A stretch of 64,000 nt of DNA from Firmicutes bacterium CAG:345 (lineage in GTDB: Bacteria > Bacillota_I > Bacilli_A > RFN20 > CAG-288): assembly GCA_000433315.1 (NCBI GenBank), contig FR893362.1:1-64000 (forward strand). The letters run 5' to 3'. Made by a program: the position numbers and the translations under genes. Each line of letters opens with the position of its first letter. The first letter of the stretch is position 1. This document shows positions 46,702 to 54,919 of this stretch, piece by piece. The notes under the pieces were generated by a model that saw only the letters and a list, made by a program, of their open reading frames with translations, was not told the origin of the DNA and did no database searches.

Positions 46702-48774
46702 TTATGAATTTCTCTTGCGAACAATTTCATCCGCAACAGATTTAGGAACTTCTTGATAGTGATCAAATGTCATAGTATAAATACCACGACCTTGAGTCAT
46801 AGAACGAAGATCGGTAATATATCCGAACATATTACCAAGTGGAATGTAGGCGGTAATGACTTGAGCATTTCCGTGCATTTCCATACCATCAACGAGACCA
46901 CGTCTAGAAGAGACATCTCCTAAGACAGTTCCGAGATAGTCAGCTGGAGTTGTAATTTCAGCTTTAACAATTGGTTCAAGTAAACATGGTGAGCACTTAT
47001 TAGCAGCTTCTTTAAGAGCTAAAGCAGCAGCCATTTTATAAGCGGCTTCAGATGAGTCGACATCGTGGTAAGAACCATCGAATAATGTAGCTTTAATATC
47101 GATAATTGGATAACCAGCGATAAGACCACGGTTTAAAGATTCTTTCAATCCATCAGCTGTTGGTTTGATATATTCTCTAGGAACAACACCACCAACAATA
47201 GCGTCGACAAATTCGAATCCTTTGCCTGGGTTAGGTTCAAAACGAACCCAAACGTGACCATATTGACCATGACCACCAGATTGTTTAATGTAACGTCCTT
47301 CACATTCACCAGTTTTCTTAATTGTTTCACGATAAGCAACTTGTGGAGCACCAACATTACATTTAACACCGAAGTCATCTCTCAAACGAGTAACATTAAC
47401 ATCAAGTTGTAATTCACCAACACCGGCAATAATATTTTGACCAGTTTCAGCATTTGTATAGAAGCGGAATGTTGGATCTTCTTCTTGAAGTTTTAATAAA
47501 GCAGCTGTCATTTTGTCTTGATCAGCTTTTGAAGCAGGTTCAATAGCTTCAGAAATAACTGGTTCAGAGAAAACGATTGTTTCAAGAGAAAGAATACGAG
47601 ATTCATCGCAAAGTGTATCACCTGTGCCAGTAACTTTTAAACCGACAGCAGCACCGATTTCACCAGCAGAGATAGAATCAACATCTTGTCTCTTATCAGC
47701 ATGCATTAAGACCAAACGAGAGAATCTCTCTTTGGTTGCTTTATTTGTATTATAGACATATGTACCGGTTTTTGCGATACCTGAATATGCTCTAAAGAAG
47801 CATAAACGGCCAACAAATGGATCGGTCATAATCTTAAAGGCTAAGCCGCAGAAAGGAGCATCATCAGTTGCTTCAACTTTAACGACATTTCCTTTTTCAT
47901 CAGTACCTTCAGTTGCAGGAACATCAACTGGAGAAGGTAAATAGTCGATTACACCATCGAGGAGTAAACGAACACCTTTATTCTTATAGGCAGAACCGCA
48001 GAAAACAGGGAAGAATTCACCTGTAATAGTACCAGCACGAATAGCTTTCTTGATTTGTTCAACTGTAGGTTCTTCGCCGCCTAAAACTGCCATCATTATA
48101 TCTTCATCAAAGTTTGCGAGATTATTGAGCATTAATTGACGATATTCGTTAGCTTTATCAACATAATCAGCAGGAATTTCTTCAATAGTAGGTTCCTTTG
48201 TGGAATCTTGCATATTGTACATAATTGCGCGCATTGTAACTAAATCAATGACACCGCGAAGATTGCTTTCAAGACCTATTGGATATTCAATAGCACAACC
48301 ATTTGCACCAAGCTTTTCTTTAATTGAACGGACAGACATCTCATAGTCAGCACCGATAGCATCAAGCTTATTAACAAAGACAACTCTTGGAATCTTATAT
48401 TTTGAAGCTTGTCTCCAAACAGTTTCAGTTTGTGGTTCAACACCGTTCTTACCATCAAGAACAGTAACTGCACCATCAAGAACACGTAAAGAACGTTCAA
48501 CTTCAGCTGTAAAGTCAACGTGTCCCGGGGTATCAATAATATTGATACGATAGCCTTTCCAGAAGCATGTTGTTGCAGCAGATTGAATTGTAATACCGCG
48601 GTCTTGTTCTTGTTTCATGAAGTCCATGGTAGCAGAACCATCATGGGTTTCACCAATTTTATAGTTTTCGCCTGTAAAATAGAGAATACGTTCTGTAGTT
48701 GTTGTCTTACCAGCATCGATGTGAGCCATGATACCGATATTACGGGTTTTTTCAAGCGGATATTGACGTGGCAT
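46702..48774 (-). CDS. fusA: Elongation factor G (main copy)
   Basis: Translocase GTPase of 690 residues with all normal GTPase motifs: AHIDAGKTTTTERIL, DTPGHVDF (catalytic His present) and NKLD. Domain IV carries SGGHGQYGHV. This full canonical copy in the str operon makes the second EF-G at 58429 an extra, specialised paralogue. GGAGG lies about 6 bases upstream of the ATG. Confidence 0.99.
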   Translation of the reverse strand: MPRQYPLEKTRNIGIMAHIDAGKTTTTERILYFTGENYKIGETHDGSATMDFMKQEQDRGITIQSAATTCFWKGYRINIIDTPGHVDFTAEVERSLRVLDGAVTVLDGKNGVEPQTETVWRQASKYKIPRVVFVNKLDAIGADYEMSVRSIKEKLGANGCAIEYPIGLESNLRGVIDLVTMRAIMYNMQDSTKEPTIEEIPADYVDKANEYRQLMLNNLANFDEDIMMAVLGGEEPTVEQIKKAIRAGTITGEFFPVFCGSAYKNKGVRLLLDGVIDYLPSPVDVPATEGTDEKGNVVKVEATDDAPFCGLAFKIMTDPFVGRLCFFRAYSGIAKTGTYVYNTNKATKERFSRLVLMHADKRQDVDSISAGEIGAAVGLKVTGTGDTLCDESRILSLETIVFSEPVISEAIEPASKADQDKMTAALLKLQEEDPTFRFYTNAETGQNIIAGVGELQLDVNVTRLRDDFGVKCNVGAPQVAYRETIKKTGECEGRYIKQSGGHGQYGHVWVRFEPNPGKGFEFVDAIVGGVVPREYIKPTADGLKESLNRGLIAGYPIIDIKATLFDGSYHDVDSSEAAYKMAAALALKEAANKCSPCLLEPIVKAEITTPADYLGTVLGDVSSRRGLVDGMEMHGNAQVITAYIPLGNMFGYITDLRSMTQGRGIYTMTFDHYQEVPKSVADEIVRKRNS

Positions 48775-48791
48775 ATACTACTCCTCCTATA

Positions 48792-49265
48792 TTACCAACG
48801 ATAGTGTGCATATGCTTTATTAGCTTCAGCACTCTTATGAGTATCTTCTCTCTTCTTAACTGAAGCACCGGTGCCATTAGCAGCATCGATAATTTCGCCA
48901 GCTAAGCGATCTTCCATACTCTTTTCGTTTCTTAAACGGCTATAATTAACTAACCATCTAAGTCCTAAAGTAACACGACGTTCTGCCGAAACTTCAACAG
49001 GAACTTGATAGTTACTTGCACCAACACGACGAGCCTTTAATTCGAGTTCAGGCATGATATTGCCTAAAGCTAATTCGAAAACTTCAAGTGCTGGTTTGCC
49101 AGTTTTGGCTTCAATCTTATTAAAAGCATTATATAAAATGGTTTGAGCTGTTGCTTTTTTACCATCTAACATAATCTTATTGATTAAGCGAGTGACTAAT
49201 TTTGAATTATAAATTGGATCAGGTAAAACATCACGTTTGCTGATACTTCCATTCTTACGTGGCAT
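48792..49265 (-). CDS. rpsG: Ribosomal protein uS7
   Basis: Small-subunit protein of 157 residues that nucleates the 16S 3' domain. It starts MPRKNGSISKRDVLPDP and ends KSAEANKAYAHYRW, as usual for the family. It lies between rpsL and fusA with short spacers (17 bases each). Confidence 0.98.
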   Translation of the reverse strand: MPRKNGSISKRDVLPDPIYNSKLVTRLINKIMLDGKKATAQTILYNAFNKIEAKTGKPALEVFELALGNIMPELELKARRVGASNYQVPVEVSAERRVTLGLRWLVNYSRLRNEKSMEDRLAGEIIDAANGTGASVKKREDTHKSAEANKAYAHYRW

Positions 49266-49281
49266 TATTCATTCCCTCCCA

Positions 49282-49695
49282 TTACTTAGCATCGCGTTTT
49301 GCGCCGTATAAGGAACGACCTTGTTTACGACCTTGAACGCCGAAGCATTCCGCAGCACCGCGGATGATGTGATAACGAACACCTGGTAAATCCTTGACAC
49401 GTCCACCACGGATTAAAACTACTTTGTGTTCTTGCAAGTTGTGGCCAATACCACCGATATAAGCTGTGACTTCATAACCATTAGAAAGTCTAACACGAGC
49501 ATATTTACGTAAAGCGGAGTTAGGTTTCTTAGGGGTCATTGTACCGACACGGGTGCAGACACCACGTTTTTGTGGGGCAGCTTGGTTTCTCTCACGCTTA
49601 TTTAAAGAGTCCCAACGTTTACCTAAAGCAGGAGCCTTAGATTTTTCTACACCTTGTTTACGTCCTTGACGGACGAGTTGATTAATTGTAGGCAT
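49282..49695 (-). CDS. rpsL: Ribosomal protein uS12
   Basis: Small-subunit decoding-centre protein of 137 residues. It contains TPKKPNSALRK and RVKDLPGVRYHIIRG with Lys at the two positions where streptomycin-resistance changes occur, so the streptomycin-sensitive form is predicted. First gene of the str operon, with GGAG about 8 bases upstream of the ATG. Confidence 0.98.
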   Translation of the reverse strand: MPTINQLVRQGRKQGVEKSKAPALGKRWDSLNKRERNQAAPQKRGVCTRVGTMTPKKPNSALRKYARVRLSNGYEVTAYIGGIGHNLQEHKVVLIRGGRVKDLPGVRYHIIRGAAECFGVQGRKQGRSLYGAKRDAK

Positions 49696-49787
49696 TTTTT
49701 CTCCTTCCGTACTTCTTAATGCACACTAGTCCAGGTGTTTATTCATGTTCCCACAAAAATAAAGGCCTGGAAGGCTGTACGTGCTAT

Positions 49788-49816
49788 ATGATAATATTAT
49801 TTTTCTACTTTGTCAA
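49788..49816 (-). promoter_or_regulatory. Promoter of the str operon
   Basis: On the minus strand TTGACA, a 17-base spacer and TATCAT are seen. The leader of about 85 bases contains short inverted repeats (CCAGG/CCTGG and ACAC/GTGT) that could fold, possibly for ribosomal-protein feedback, but no known leader motif is recognised. Confidence 0.7.
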
Positions 49817-49838
49817 TAATATTCAAAATATTTTTCAA

Positions 49839-49869
49839 CAAAAAAACTAGCGCTTTTCGGCTGCTAGTT
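49839..49869 (-). terminator. Intrinsic terminator of the two-gene small membrane protein unit
   Basis: AACTAGC and GCTAGTT arms with an inner GC pair of pairs and one bulge, followed on the minus strand by a run of T. It lies 9 bases after the 49-residue gene. Confidence 0.75.
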
Positions 49870-49877
49870 AAAATAAT

Positions 49878-50027
49878 TTATTTATCAAATTTTTTTATTT
49901 CTTCTTCTTTTTCGGCAATACGTTTTGCTTGTTCAGCATTTCTTTTTTTATAAAGGACACCAATAGTAATAAGAAGAGCTATTAATCCAAGTCCAAGTAT
50001 TATATCAGCAATAATAAATCCAATCAT
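49878..50027 (-). CDS. Small single-pass membrane protein (49 residues)
   Basis: The frame reads MIGFIIADIILGLGLIALL and on into a charged tail (KKRNAEQAKRIAEKEEEIKK) ending in FDK. It has one membrane helix (about residues 3-26) and a short helical cytoplasmic tail. The ATG overlaps the stop of the preceding gene (ATGA), with GGAGG at a good distance, and a terminator follows 9 bases after the stop. The unit is therefore very likely real despite its size. Function unknown. Confidence 0.7.
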   Translation of the reverse strand: MIGFIIADIILGLGLIALLITIGVLYKKRNAEQAKRIAEKEEEIKKFDK

Positions 50028-50623
50028 TTTGCTTCCTCCATACTAATTTTAATTGTACCGCTTTGTTTATAATAGCCAAGATCAATTTGTTTTTTAGCTT
50101 CAGCTAAGCTGTTTTCATCTTTAACTTCAATTTTAATTGATTTCAATTTTAAAGGTTCGACATCTTTGCTAATCTTTAATTTTCCAAGACTTGATTTAAC
50201 AATTAATTTTCCTTCTTGAATTAAAACTTTGCAAATTGTCTTTCTTTGACCATATGTGATTGTTTGATAATATTTCCTATCAAAGATATTAACATTTTCA
50301 TATTTCTTGGCGTATTTTTGTAGTTCAGTAAGGTATCCACGCGATTCTTCACTAAGATCATTTAAAGATTCTTCAAAAGTTTTTGTTTCTACCTTTGCTA
50401 ACTTAATTGCGACAACATCTTCATCGTTTTCTTCAACTGGTTGAACGTTTTTCATCTTTTCCTTGTTGATTTCGTTCTCCAAATTGAGCATTCTAATCTT
50501 ATAATCTTTTTCTTCTTCGTTTTTGCTTTTTAAGAAAGCAAAAAGATATATTCCAGCAAAGCAGCAAGATAAGAATAAGAATGCAGTGATGAAAATAAAA
50601 ATAACTAATAAAGGCGTATCCAT
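50024..50623 (-). CDS. Membrane-anchored protein of unknown function
   Basis: 199 residues. One N-terminal membrane helix (about 5-31) is followed by a charged helical stretch. A C-terminal alpha/beta domain (from about residue 90) holds 'YYQTITYGQRKTICKVLIQE' and 'LKLKSIKIEVKDENSLAEAKKQIDLGYYK'. This layout recalls a domain common in Clostridia and Erysipelotrichia that ends in 'IKS...A...I', but I cannot name it with confidence. A GGAGG precedes the ATG. It is co-translated with the 49-residue gene and both would act at the membrane. Confidence 0.7.
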   Translation of the reverse strand: MDTPLLVIFIFITAFLFLSCCFAGIYLFAFLKSKNEEEKDYKIRMLNLENEINKEKMKNVQPVEENDEDVVAIKLAKVETKTFEESLNDLSEESRGYLTELQKYAKKYENVNIFDRKYYQTITYGQRKTICKVLIQEGKLIVKSSLGKLKISKDVEPLKLKSIKIEVKDENSLAEAKKQIDLGYYKQSGTIKISMEEAK

Positions 50624-50706
50624 GATTAATTTACCTCCGCTTTATTATTTCAAAAATCATTTTACTGATTTATGAAAACACCTTAATTTAACCATTTCTG
50701 GTTCCT

Positions 50707-50825
50707 TTGAAATTTTTTAAATTTCAAATTATACAAATATCACTTTGTACCAAGATTATTTTAGCAAATAATTTTATTTGAGCAACTATATTCATACATT
50801 TTTCTAAAAATAGTTGCTTTTTTTA
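50707..50825 (+). ncRNA. Candidate small RNA with promoter and terminator
   Basis: On the plus strand TTGAAA (50707-50712), a 17-base spacer and TATACA (50730-50735) form a promoter. About 80 bases later AGCAACTA (50781-50788) pairs with TAGTTGCT (50811-50818) before seven T, a good intrinsic terminator in plus orientation. No plus-strand gene lies between them. An RNA of about 84 bases starting near 50742 is predicted. No known RNA family is recognised. Confidence 0.35.
50728..50756 (-). promoter_or_regulatory. Possible promoter of the small membrane protein pair
   Basis: On the minus strand ATCTTG, a 17-base spacer and TATAAT lie about 105 bases upstream of the 199-residue gene. Only the -10 is strong. 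Confidence 0.35.
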
Positions 50826-50841
50826 GAAAAAAGAGAAACTT

Positions 50842-52395
50842 TTAAACGTAAGCTTCTAAAAAATTGTTTCTAATAAAATCAAATACTTTGCCAAAACTTT
50901 TGATTTTATTATTACAATCACCATAAGAAATGCATTTTCTCTTAAAAATATGTCTTTTTTTATGGTGAAAGGCTTTTTTCGTAAAAGTTTTATTAAAAAG
51001 TAAACGATTTGAACCTTTTACATGAAAATTATACAACACACATCTTATAAAATCTAATTTTTTCGACATTTTTTTGCATTTTTTTAGTCTAAAAAATAAT
51101 TCGAGAAGCAATAATGAAATAAGCAATGTTGGAATTGAGGCAATTGAGCCATATTTAACAAAATTTGCAAAATTTATTTTTATATCAAATCGTTTTAAAA
51201 TCGACATCCACATAATACCAGCTAAAGCACCAATAGGTGTAAAATAAGCACCAATATTAGATCCAATAATCGCTGCATATATTCCTTTTAAATAATTAAC
51301 TTGAGAGAAATTAGAAGAATTCAAAATCGAACTAAATAAAACACTCATAGGAATATTATTAATCAAATTAGCAGATATAAAACTAGAAAAGCCTACTGAA
51401 AAAATCACATCAAATTTATTTAGAAATAACGCTATTTTATCTGTAACACCAATGTATTCTAAAGACAAGGCAATAACAAACATTGATAAGACAAATGGAA
51501 TCAAAGAAAAAGGCAACCTTTTTATAGTTTGCAGCACAACAATTTCGCTATTTTTTCTTATAATTTTATAAATACTATCGCATAATATCAAAGATATACA
51601 TAAAGAAAATGTAATAATCCACATTTCAATATTAAGATAAGAACTTATGGATAAAAGAATTAAACATATAAATAAATGTATTAATCCTATAATAATTTGT
51701 GCCTTATCTAAAGTTATATTTTCATATTCTACTTTTTCTATTGGCTTTTTCAATTCTTTATAAAAAATAATAATTATAATTAATAAAGAAACTATACCTC
51801 CGCCAAAAGTAGGTAAAAACATAACACCTATATATGTGAAAAAATCTATTCCCGCAGAAGAAGCTAAATAAATATTAGTAGGATTTCCTATAATTAAAAA
51901 CATACTCCAAGTATTTGCAGCAAAAAACTCTCCGAATAAATAAGGTAAAGGATTTATCTTAGCTTTTTTACAAAAACAACAAATAAATGGCGTGAAGGTT
52001 AAAATAATAATATCATTAGAGGTAAAAATAGTTAATATAGCAATCATCGAATAAAGAATTAAAAAAAGAGTTATCTGTTTTTTTATTTTTTTCTTTAATG
52101 CTATATTCGCTAGATACTTAAAGAAACCTAATTCATCTAAAAAGACTGATAAAAATGTCATGCTGATAAAAAGAACTAATATCTTTAAAGGATTGATAGC
52201 AGTATTTGATATCAAACGACTTCCAACATAATCCAACGGAACAAATTGAAAAATCAAAAGTATCAAAGCACCTATTAAAGAAATAATCCAATAGGTTCCT
52301 AGTGAAAACTTTTTTATTTTCACTTCTGGTTTAAACATAACTGATAAACAAACCAATATCGCAGTAACTACACAAATACAAATTATAATAATCAT
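50842..52395 (-). CDS. ArsB/NhaD-type membrane permease with an odd basic tail
   Basis: Predicted anion or Na+/H+-type permease of the ArsB/NhaD/CitM superfamily, 517 residues. It has about 11-12 membrane helices up to residue about 430. Family landmarks are 'FTSNDIIILTFTPFICCFCK', 'LIIGNPTNIYLAS' and 'GSNIGAYFTPIGALAGIMWM'. The substrate (arsenite, sodium or a carboxylate) cannot be told; no ars genes lie nearby. The final 85 residues or so after the last helix are strongly basic and Cys/His-containing (KKAFHHKKRHIFKRKCISYGD), unlike the family, and are encoded by DNA holding nested inverted repeats (50893-50991). The natural end may have been lost, with this tail added by read-through. Confidence 0.8.
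   Translation of the reverse strand: MIIIICICVVTAILVCLSVMFKPEVKIKKFSLGTYWIISLIGALILLIFQFVPLDYVGSRLISNTAINPLKILVLFISMTFLSVFLDELGFFKYLANIALKKKIKKQITLFLILYSMIAILTIFTSNDIIILTFTPFICCFCKKAKINPLPYLFGEFFAANTWSMFLIIGNPTNIYLASSAGIDFFTYIGVMFLPTFGGGIVSLLIIIIIFYKELKKPIEKVEYENITLDKAQIIIGLIHLFICLILLSISSYLNIEMWIITFSLCISLILCDSIYKIIRKNSEIVVLQTIKRLPFSLIPFVLSMFVIALSLEYIGVTDKIALFLNKFDVIFSVGFSSFISANLINNIPMSVLFSSILNSSNFSQVNYLKGIYAAIIGSNIGAYFTPIGALAGIMWMSILKRFDIKINFANFVKYGSIASIPTLLISLLLLELFFRLKKCKKMSKKLDFIRCVLYNFHVKGSNRLLFNKTFTKKAFHHKKRHIFKRKCISYGDCNNKIKSFGKVFDFIRNNFLEAYV
50893..50991. repeat. Nested inverted repeats in the tail of the permease gene
   Basis: Outer arms AAAACTTTT (50893-50901) and AAAAGTTTT (50983-50991) enclose inner arms TCACCATAA (50918-50926) and TTATGGTGA (50960-50968), nearly symmetric about 50943. 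All arms are perfect. This may be a remnant of a small mobile element or a large RNA hairpin. No target-site duplication could be identified. Confidence 0.45.
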
Positions 52396-52490
52396 TTTTA
52401 AAACAAAATCATTTTATATCTTTTTTTAATTTATAAATACACTTTTTTATAAAAATTAACTCCTTTATTCATTTCTGCAATAAAAAAAGG

Positions 52491-52496
52491 TATAAT
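52491..52496 (+). promoter_or_regulatory. -10 element for the HAD-pfp pair
   Basis: TATAAT, 14 bases before the AGGAGG ribosome binding site at about 52511. A weak TTCATT lies 17 bases upstream as possible -35. Confidence 0.45.
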
Positions 52497-52523
52497 TCAA
52501 ATAACATAATAGGAGGAAAAAGT

Positions 52524-53222
52524 ATGATCAAACTTGTTGTATTTGATTTAGATAATACTCTTGCTCCGATGTATAGTCCAATGAAAGAAAATACTTTGGC
52601 TAGTTTAAAAGATTTATCAAAAAAAGTTCATCTTGCTGTTGCATCCGGAAAAACTCCTTTTTATCTAGCTGGCTTTTTTCGTCAAGCCGGAATTAAAGAT
52701 ATAAAACTAATAGGAGAAAATGGAGCGGTAACTTATCTAAATAGTGATCTTCCATGCGAAGTTATCTATGCCCGTGTATCTCAAAAATATCTTGAAAATA
52801 GAGAAAAAATATTTTCTGACATTAAAAAATTACTCAGCAACAAAATTTGCTTTCAACCAAATGAAATTGCATTATCGTTTTTTTATAAAGGAAAAAAAGA
52901 TAAAGAAAAAATTGAAAATTATTTAAAATCTCAAAACTATAATGACATTGATATCTATTATTTTGATAAATCAGTAGATATATGTCCAAAAAATGTTAAC
53001 AAAGCTTATGGAATAAATCGCCTTGCAAAAAAAATGGAAATTGAACCAAATGAAATTATTATTGTCGGTGATAGCGAAAATGATATTTCTATGGCAAAAT
53101 TCACACCTTATTCAATTGGAATAGGAAATTTAAAAGAAAACGTTAGATACAACGTAAAAGATATTAATAGTGCATTACATTTATTAAACATTATGGGAGA
53201 TGAAATAGGATGGAAATTATAG
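52524..53222 (+). CDS. HAD-family (Cof/IIB type) phosphatase
   Basis: Cytosolic hydrolase of 232 residues. Motif I is VFDLDNTL (D8 nucleophile, D10), motif II the Ser in VASGKTPF, motif III a Lys around NKAYGI, and motif IV GDSENDISM near residues 182-190. The cap is of the Cof (IIB) type, usually active on sugar phosphates. It overlaps the phosphofructokinase gene by 13 bases, so it may act on a sugar phosphate of the same pathway, but the substrate is not predictable. Confidence 0.88.
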   Translation: MIKLVVFDLDNTLAPMYSPMKENTLASLKDLSKKVHLAVASGKTPFYLAGFFRQAGIKDIKLIGENGAVTYLNSDLPCEVIYARVSQKYLENREKIFSDIKKLLSNKICFQPNEIALSFFYKGKKDKEKIENYLKSQNYNDIDIYYFDKSVDICPKNVNKAYGINRLAKKMEIEPNEIIIVGDSENDISMAKFTPYSIGIGNLKENVRYNVKDINSALHLLNIMGDEIGWKL

Positions 53223-54412
53223 GAAATGTACTTTATGGCCAATCCGGCGGTCCAACAAGTGTCATAAATTCTTCTGCTTTTGGACTTATAGAAGAAGCAT
53301 ATAAATTAGGTATAAAAAAAGTATATGCCGCTAGATATGGTATTGATGGAATAATAAACGATGATTTAATAGATTTATCTATCTTTTCAGAAAATGAATT
53401 AAAAGAACTCAAAACTATTCCTGGTGCATCATTTGGATCAGTAAGATACAAACTTCCAGAGTACGAAAAAGATTGTTCACCATTTGAAGAAATATTAAAA
53501 ACTTTTAAAAAATATAACATCCGTTATTTCTTTTATAATGGTGGTAACGATTCCATGGATACTTGTTATAAAATTGATAGATTCCTTAAAACTATTAATT
53601 ATCAATGTTATGTTATTGGAATTCCAAAAACTATCGATAATGATTTAGTTGAAATCGATCATACTCCAGGTTATGGAAGTGCAGCTAAATATGTAAAAGA
53701 TACAGTTGAAGAAATTGTATCTGATAATCTTTCTTATAGAAATGCAAAAGTAAATATAATAGAAATAATGGGAAGAAGCGCTGGATGGTTAGCAGCTTCA
53801 AGTGCATTAGCTCATTTATCAGGATTAGGTCCTGATTTAATTTATCTTCCTGAAACCACTTTTTATATCGATGATTTTATAAAAAATGTAAAAAATATAT
53901 ACGATAAAAACAAAAGAATAAATATCGTTGTAAGTGAAGGAATTAAAGATAAAAATAACAATTTTATATCAGCCAGTCAAAAACAAGATATATTTGGTCA
54001 TAACAATTTAGGTGGAGTCGGACAATATTTGCTTGGATATGTAGAAGAAAAATTGCATCTTTCAGGAAGAGCAATAGAATTATCAATTCCACAAAGAGCA
54101 GCTATTCATGATATTTCAAAAGTAGATCAAAAAGAAGCTATATTATGTGGAAGATATGCGATAAGAAAAGCGATAAATGGAACATCAGGAGTAATGATAA
54201 GCATGAAAAGAAGTTCTAATGATAGATATAAAATATCTTATGTCACTTCTTCTCTTGAAAAAGTTGCTAATGGTGTAAAACTTGTACCAAGCTTTATGAT
54301 CGATGAAAAAAATCATCAAATGACAAAAGAATTTTTTACATATATCTGTCCTATTGTTGGAGCAGAAAATAAAGTTCATTTAAAAATAAATAGTAAAATT
54401 CTAAAAAAATAA
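53210..54412 (+). CDS. pfp: Pyrophosphate-dependent 6-phosphofructokinase
   Basis: Phosphorylates fructose 6-phosphate, probably with pyrophosphate in place of ATP, and so reversibly. The 400-residue PFK fold opens with LYGQSGGPTSVINSSAFG. The donor-site motif is GGNDS (residues 111-115), with D114 where ATP-type enzymes have Gly. PKTIDND (139-145) has K140 where ATP-types have Gly; both are hallmarks of the PPi type. The fructose-phosphate site IEIMGRSAGWLAASSAL is intact. The gene overlaps the HAD phosphatase upstream. Whether the genome also has an ATP-PFK is not visible. Confidence 0.88.
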   Translation: MEIIGNVLYGQSGGPTSVINSSAFGLIEEAYKLGIKKVYAARYGIDGIINDDLIDLSIFSENELKELKTIPGASFGSVRYKLPEYEKDCSPFEEILKTFKKYNIRYFFYNGGNDSMDTCYKIDRFLKTINYQCYVIGIPKTIDNDLVEIDHTPGYGSAAKYVKDTVEEIVSDNLSYRNAKVNIIEIMGRSAGWLAASSALAHLSGLGPDLIYLPETTFYIDDFIKNVKNIYDKNKRINIVVSEGIKDKNNNFISASQKQDIFGHNNLGGVGQYLLGYVEEKLHLSGRAIELSIPQRAAIHDISKVDQKEAILCGRYAIRKAINGTSGVMISMKRSSNDRYKISYVTSSLEKVANGVKLVPSFMIDEKNHQMTKEFFTYICPIVGAENKVHLKINSKILKK

Positions 54413-54490
54413 AAGCATATCAATTGCTGTGTAAAAATATAATTGCTATATTTTTTATAGAAAGAAATTTGCTTTCAAAAAGGAGAAAAT

Positions 54491-54850
54491 ATGAAATTTT
54501 ACACATCAAAAGAAAATAGATTAACATTCGTAGTCTCAAATAACGAATTAAAAGATGAAAATTTAATAGAATTAACTGCTAATACTCAAGAAGCCGCATT
54601 AGAAAAACATCTTCCTGTTGTCAATATTATCGGTAATAAAATTGAAATCACTGTAGGATCTATTCTTCATCCAATGACAGAAGCACATTTAATAGGTGCC
54701 ATAGTTTTAGTCACGACAAATAAAGTTTATATAACTAACTTAAAATCTACAGATAAACCTCTAACTAATTTTATTTTAGAAGATGGTGAAAAGCCAATTG
54801 AAGTTTACGAATACTGCAATCTTCATGGACTTTGGAAAGTTTCTATTTAA
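54491..54850 (+). CDS. Superoxide reductase, class III (desulfoferrodoxin-like)
   Basis: Reduces superoxide to hydrogen peroxide without making oxygen, a typical defence of anaerobes. 119 residues. The iron centre ligands have exact family spacing: H40, H60, H66, C109 and H112 (EKHLP, ILHPMTEAH, YCNLHGLW), with catalytic K39 and E38. The N-terminal desulforedoxin part is present in outline (MKFYTSKENRLTFVV) but all its iron-binding cysteines are replaced, which places it in class III (Treponema pallidum type). A strong AAGGAG precedes the ATG. It stands alone with its own terminator. Confidence 0.92.
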   Translation: MKFYTSKENRLTFVVSNNELKDENLIELTANTQEAALEKHLPVVNIIGNKIEITVGSILHPMTEAHLIGAIVLVTTNKVYITNLKSTDKPLTNFILEDGEKPIEVYEYCNLHGLWKVSI

Positions 54851-54881
54851 AAATTTCTTTTAGTATTAATTAAATTATATG

Positions 54882-54916
54882 AGGAATAGTATTAAATACA
54901 ATATTATTCCTTTTTT
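54882..54916 (+). terminator. Intrinsic terminator of the superoxide reductase gene
   Basis: AGGAATA (54882-54888) and TATTCCT (54905-54911), extended by an inner TATT/AATA helix, are followed by TTTTT. Confidence 0.75.
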
Positions 54917-54919
54917 GTT

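Noticed and set aside
49696..49787. Known riboswitch or ribosomal-protein leader before rpsL
   Set aside because: Short inverted repeats are present, but nothing matches a leader family I can name, so only a possible structured leader is noted in the promoter entry.
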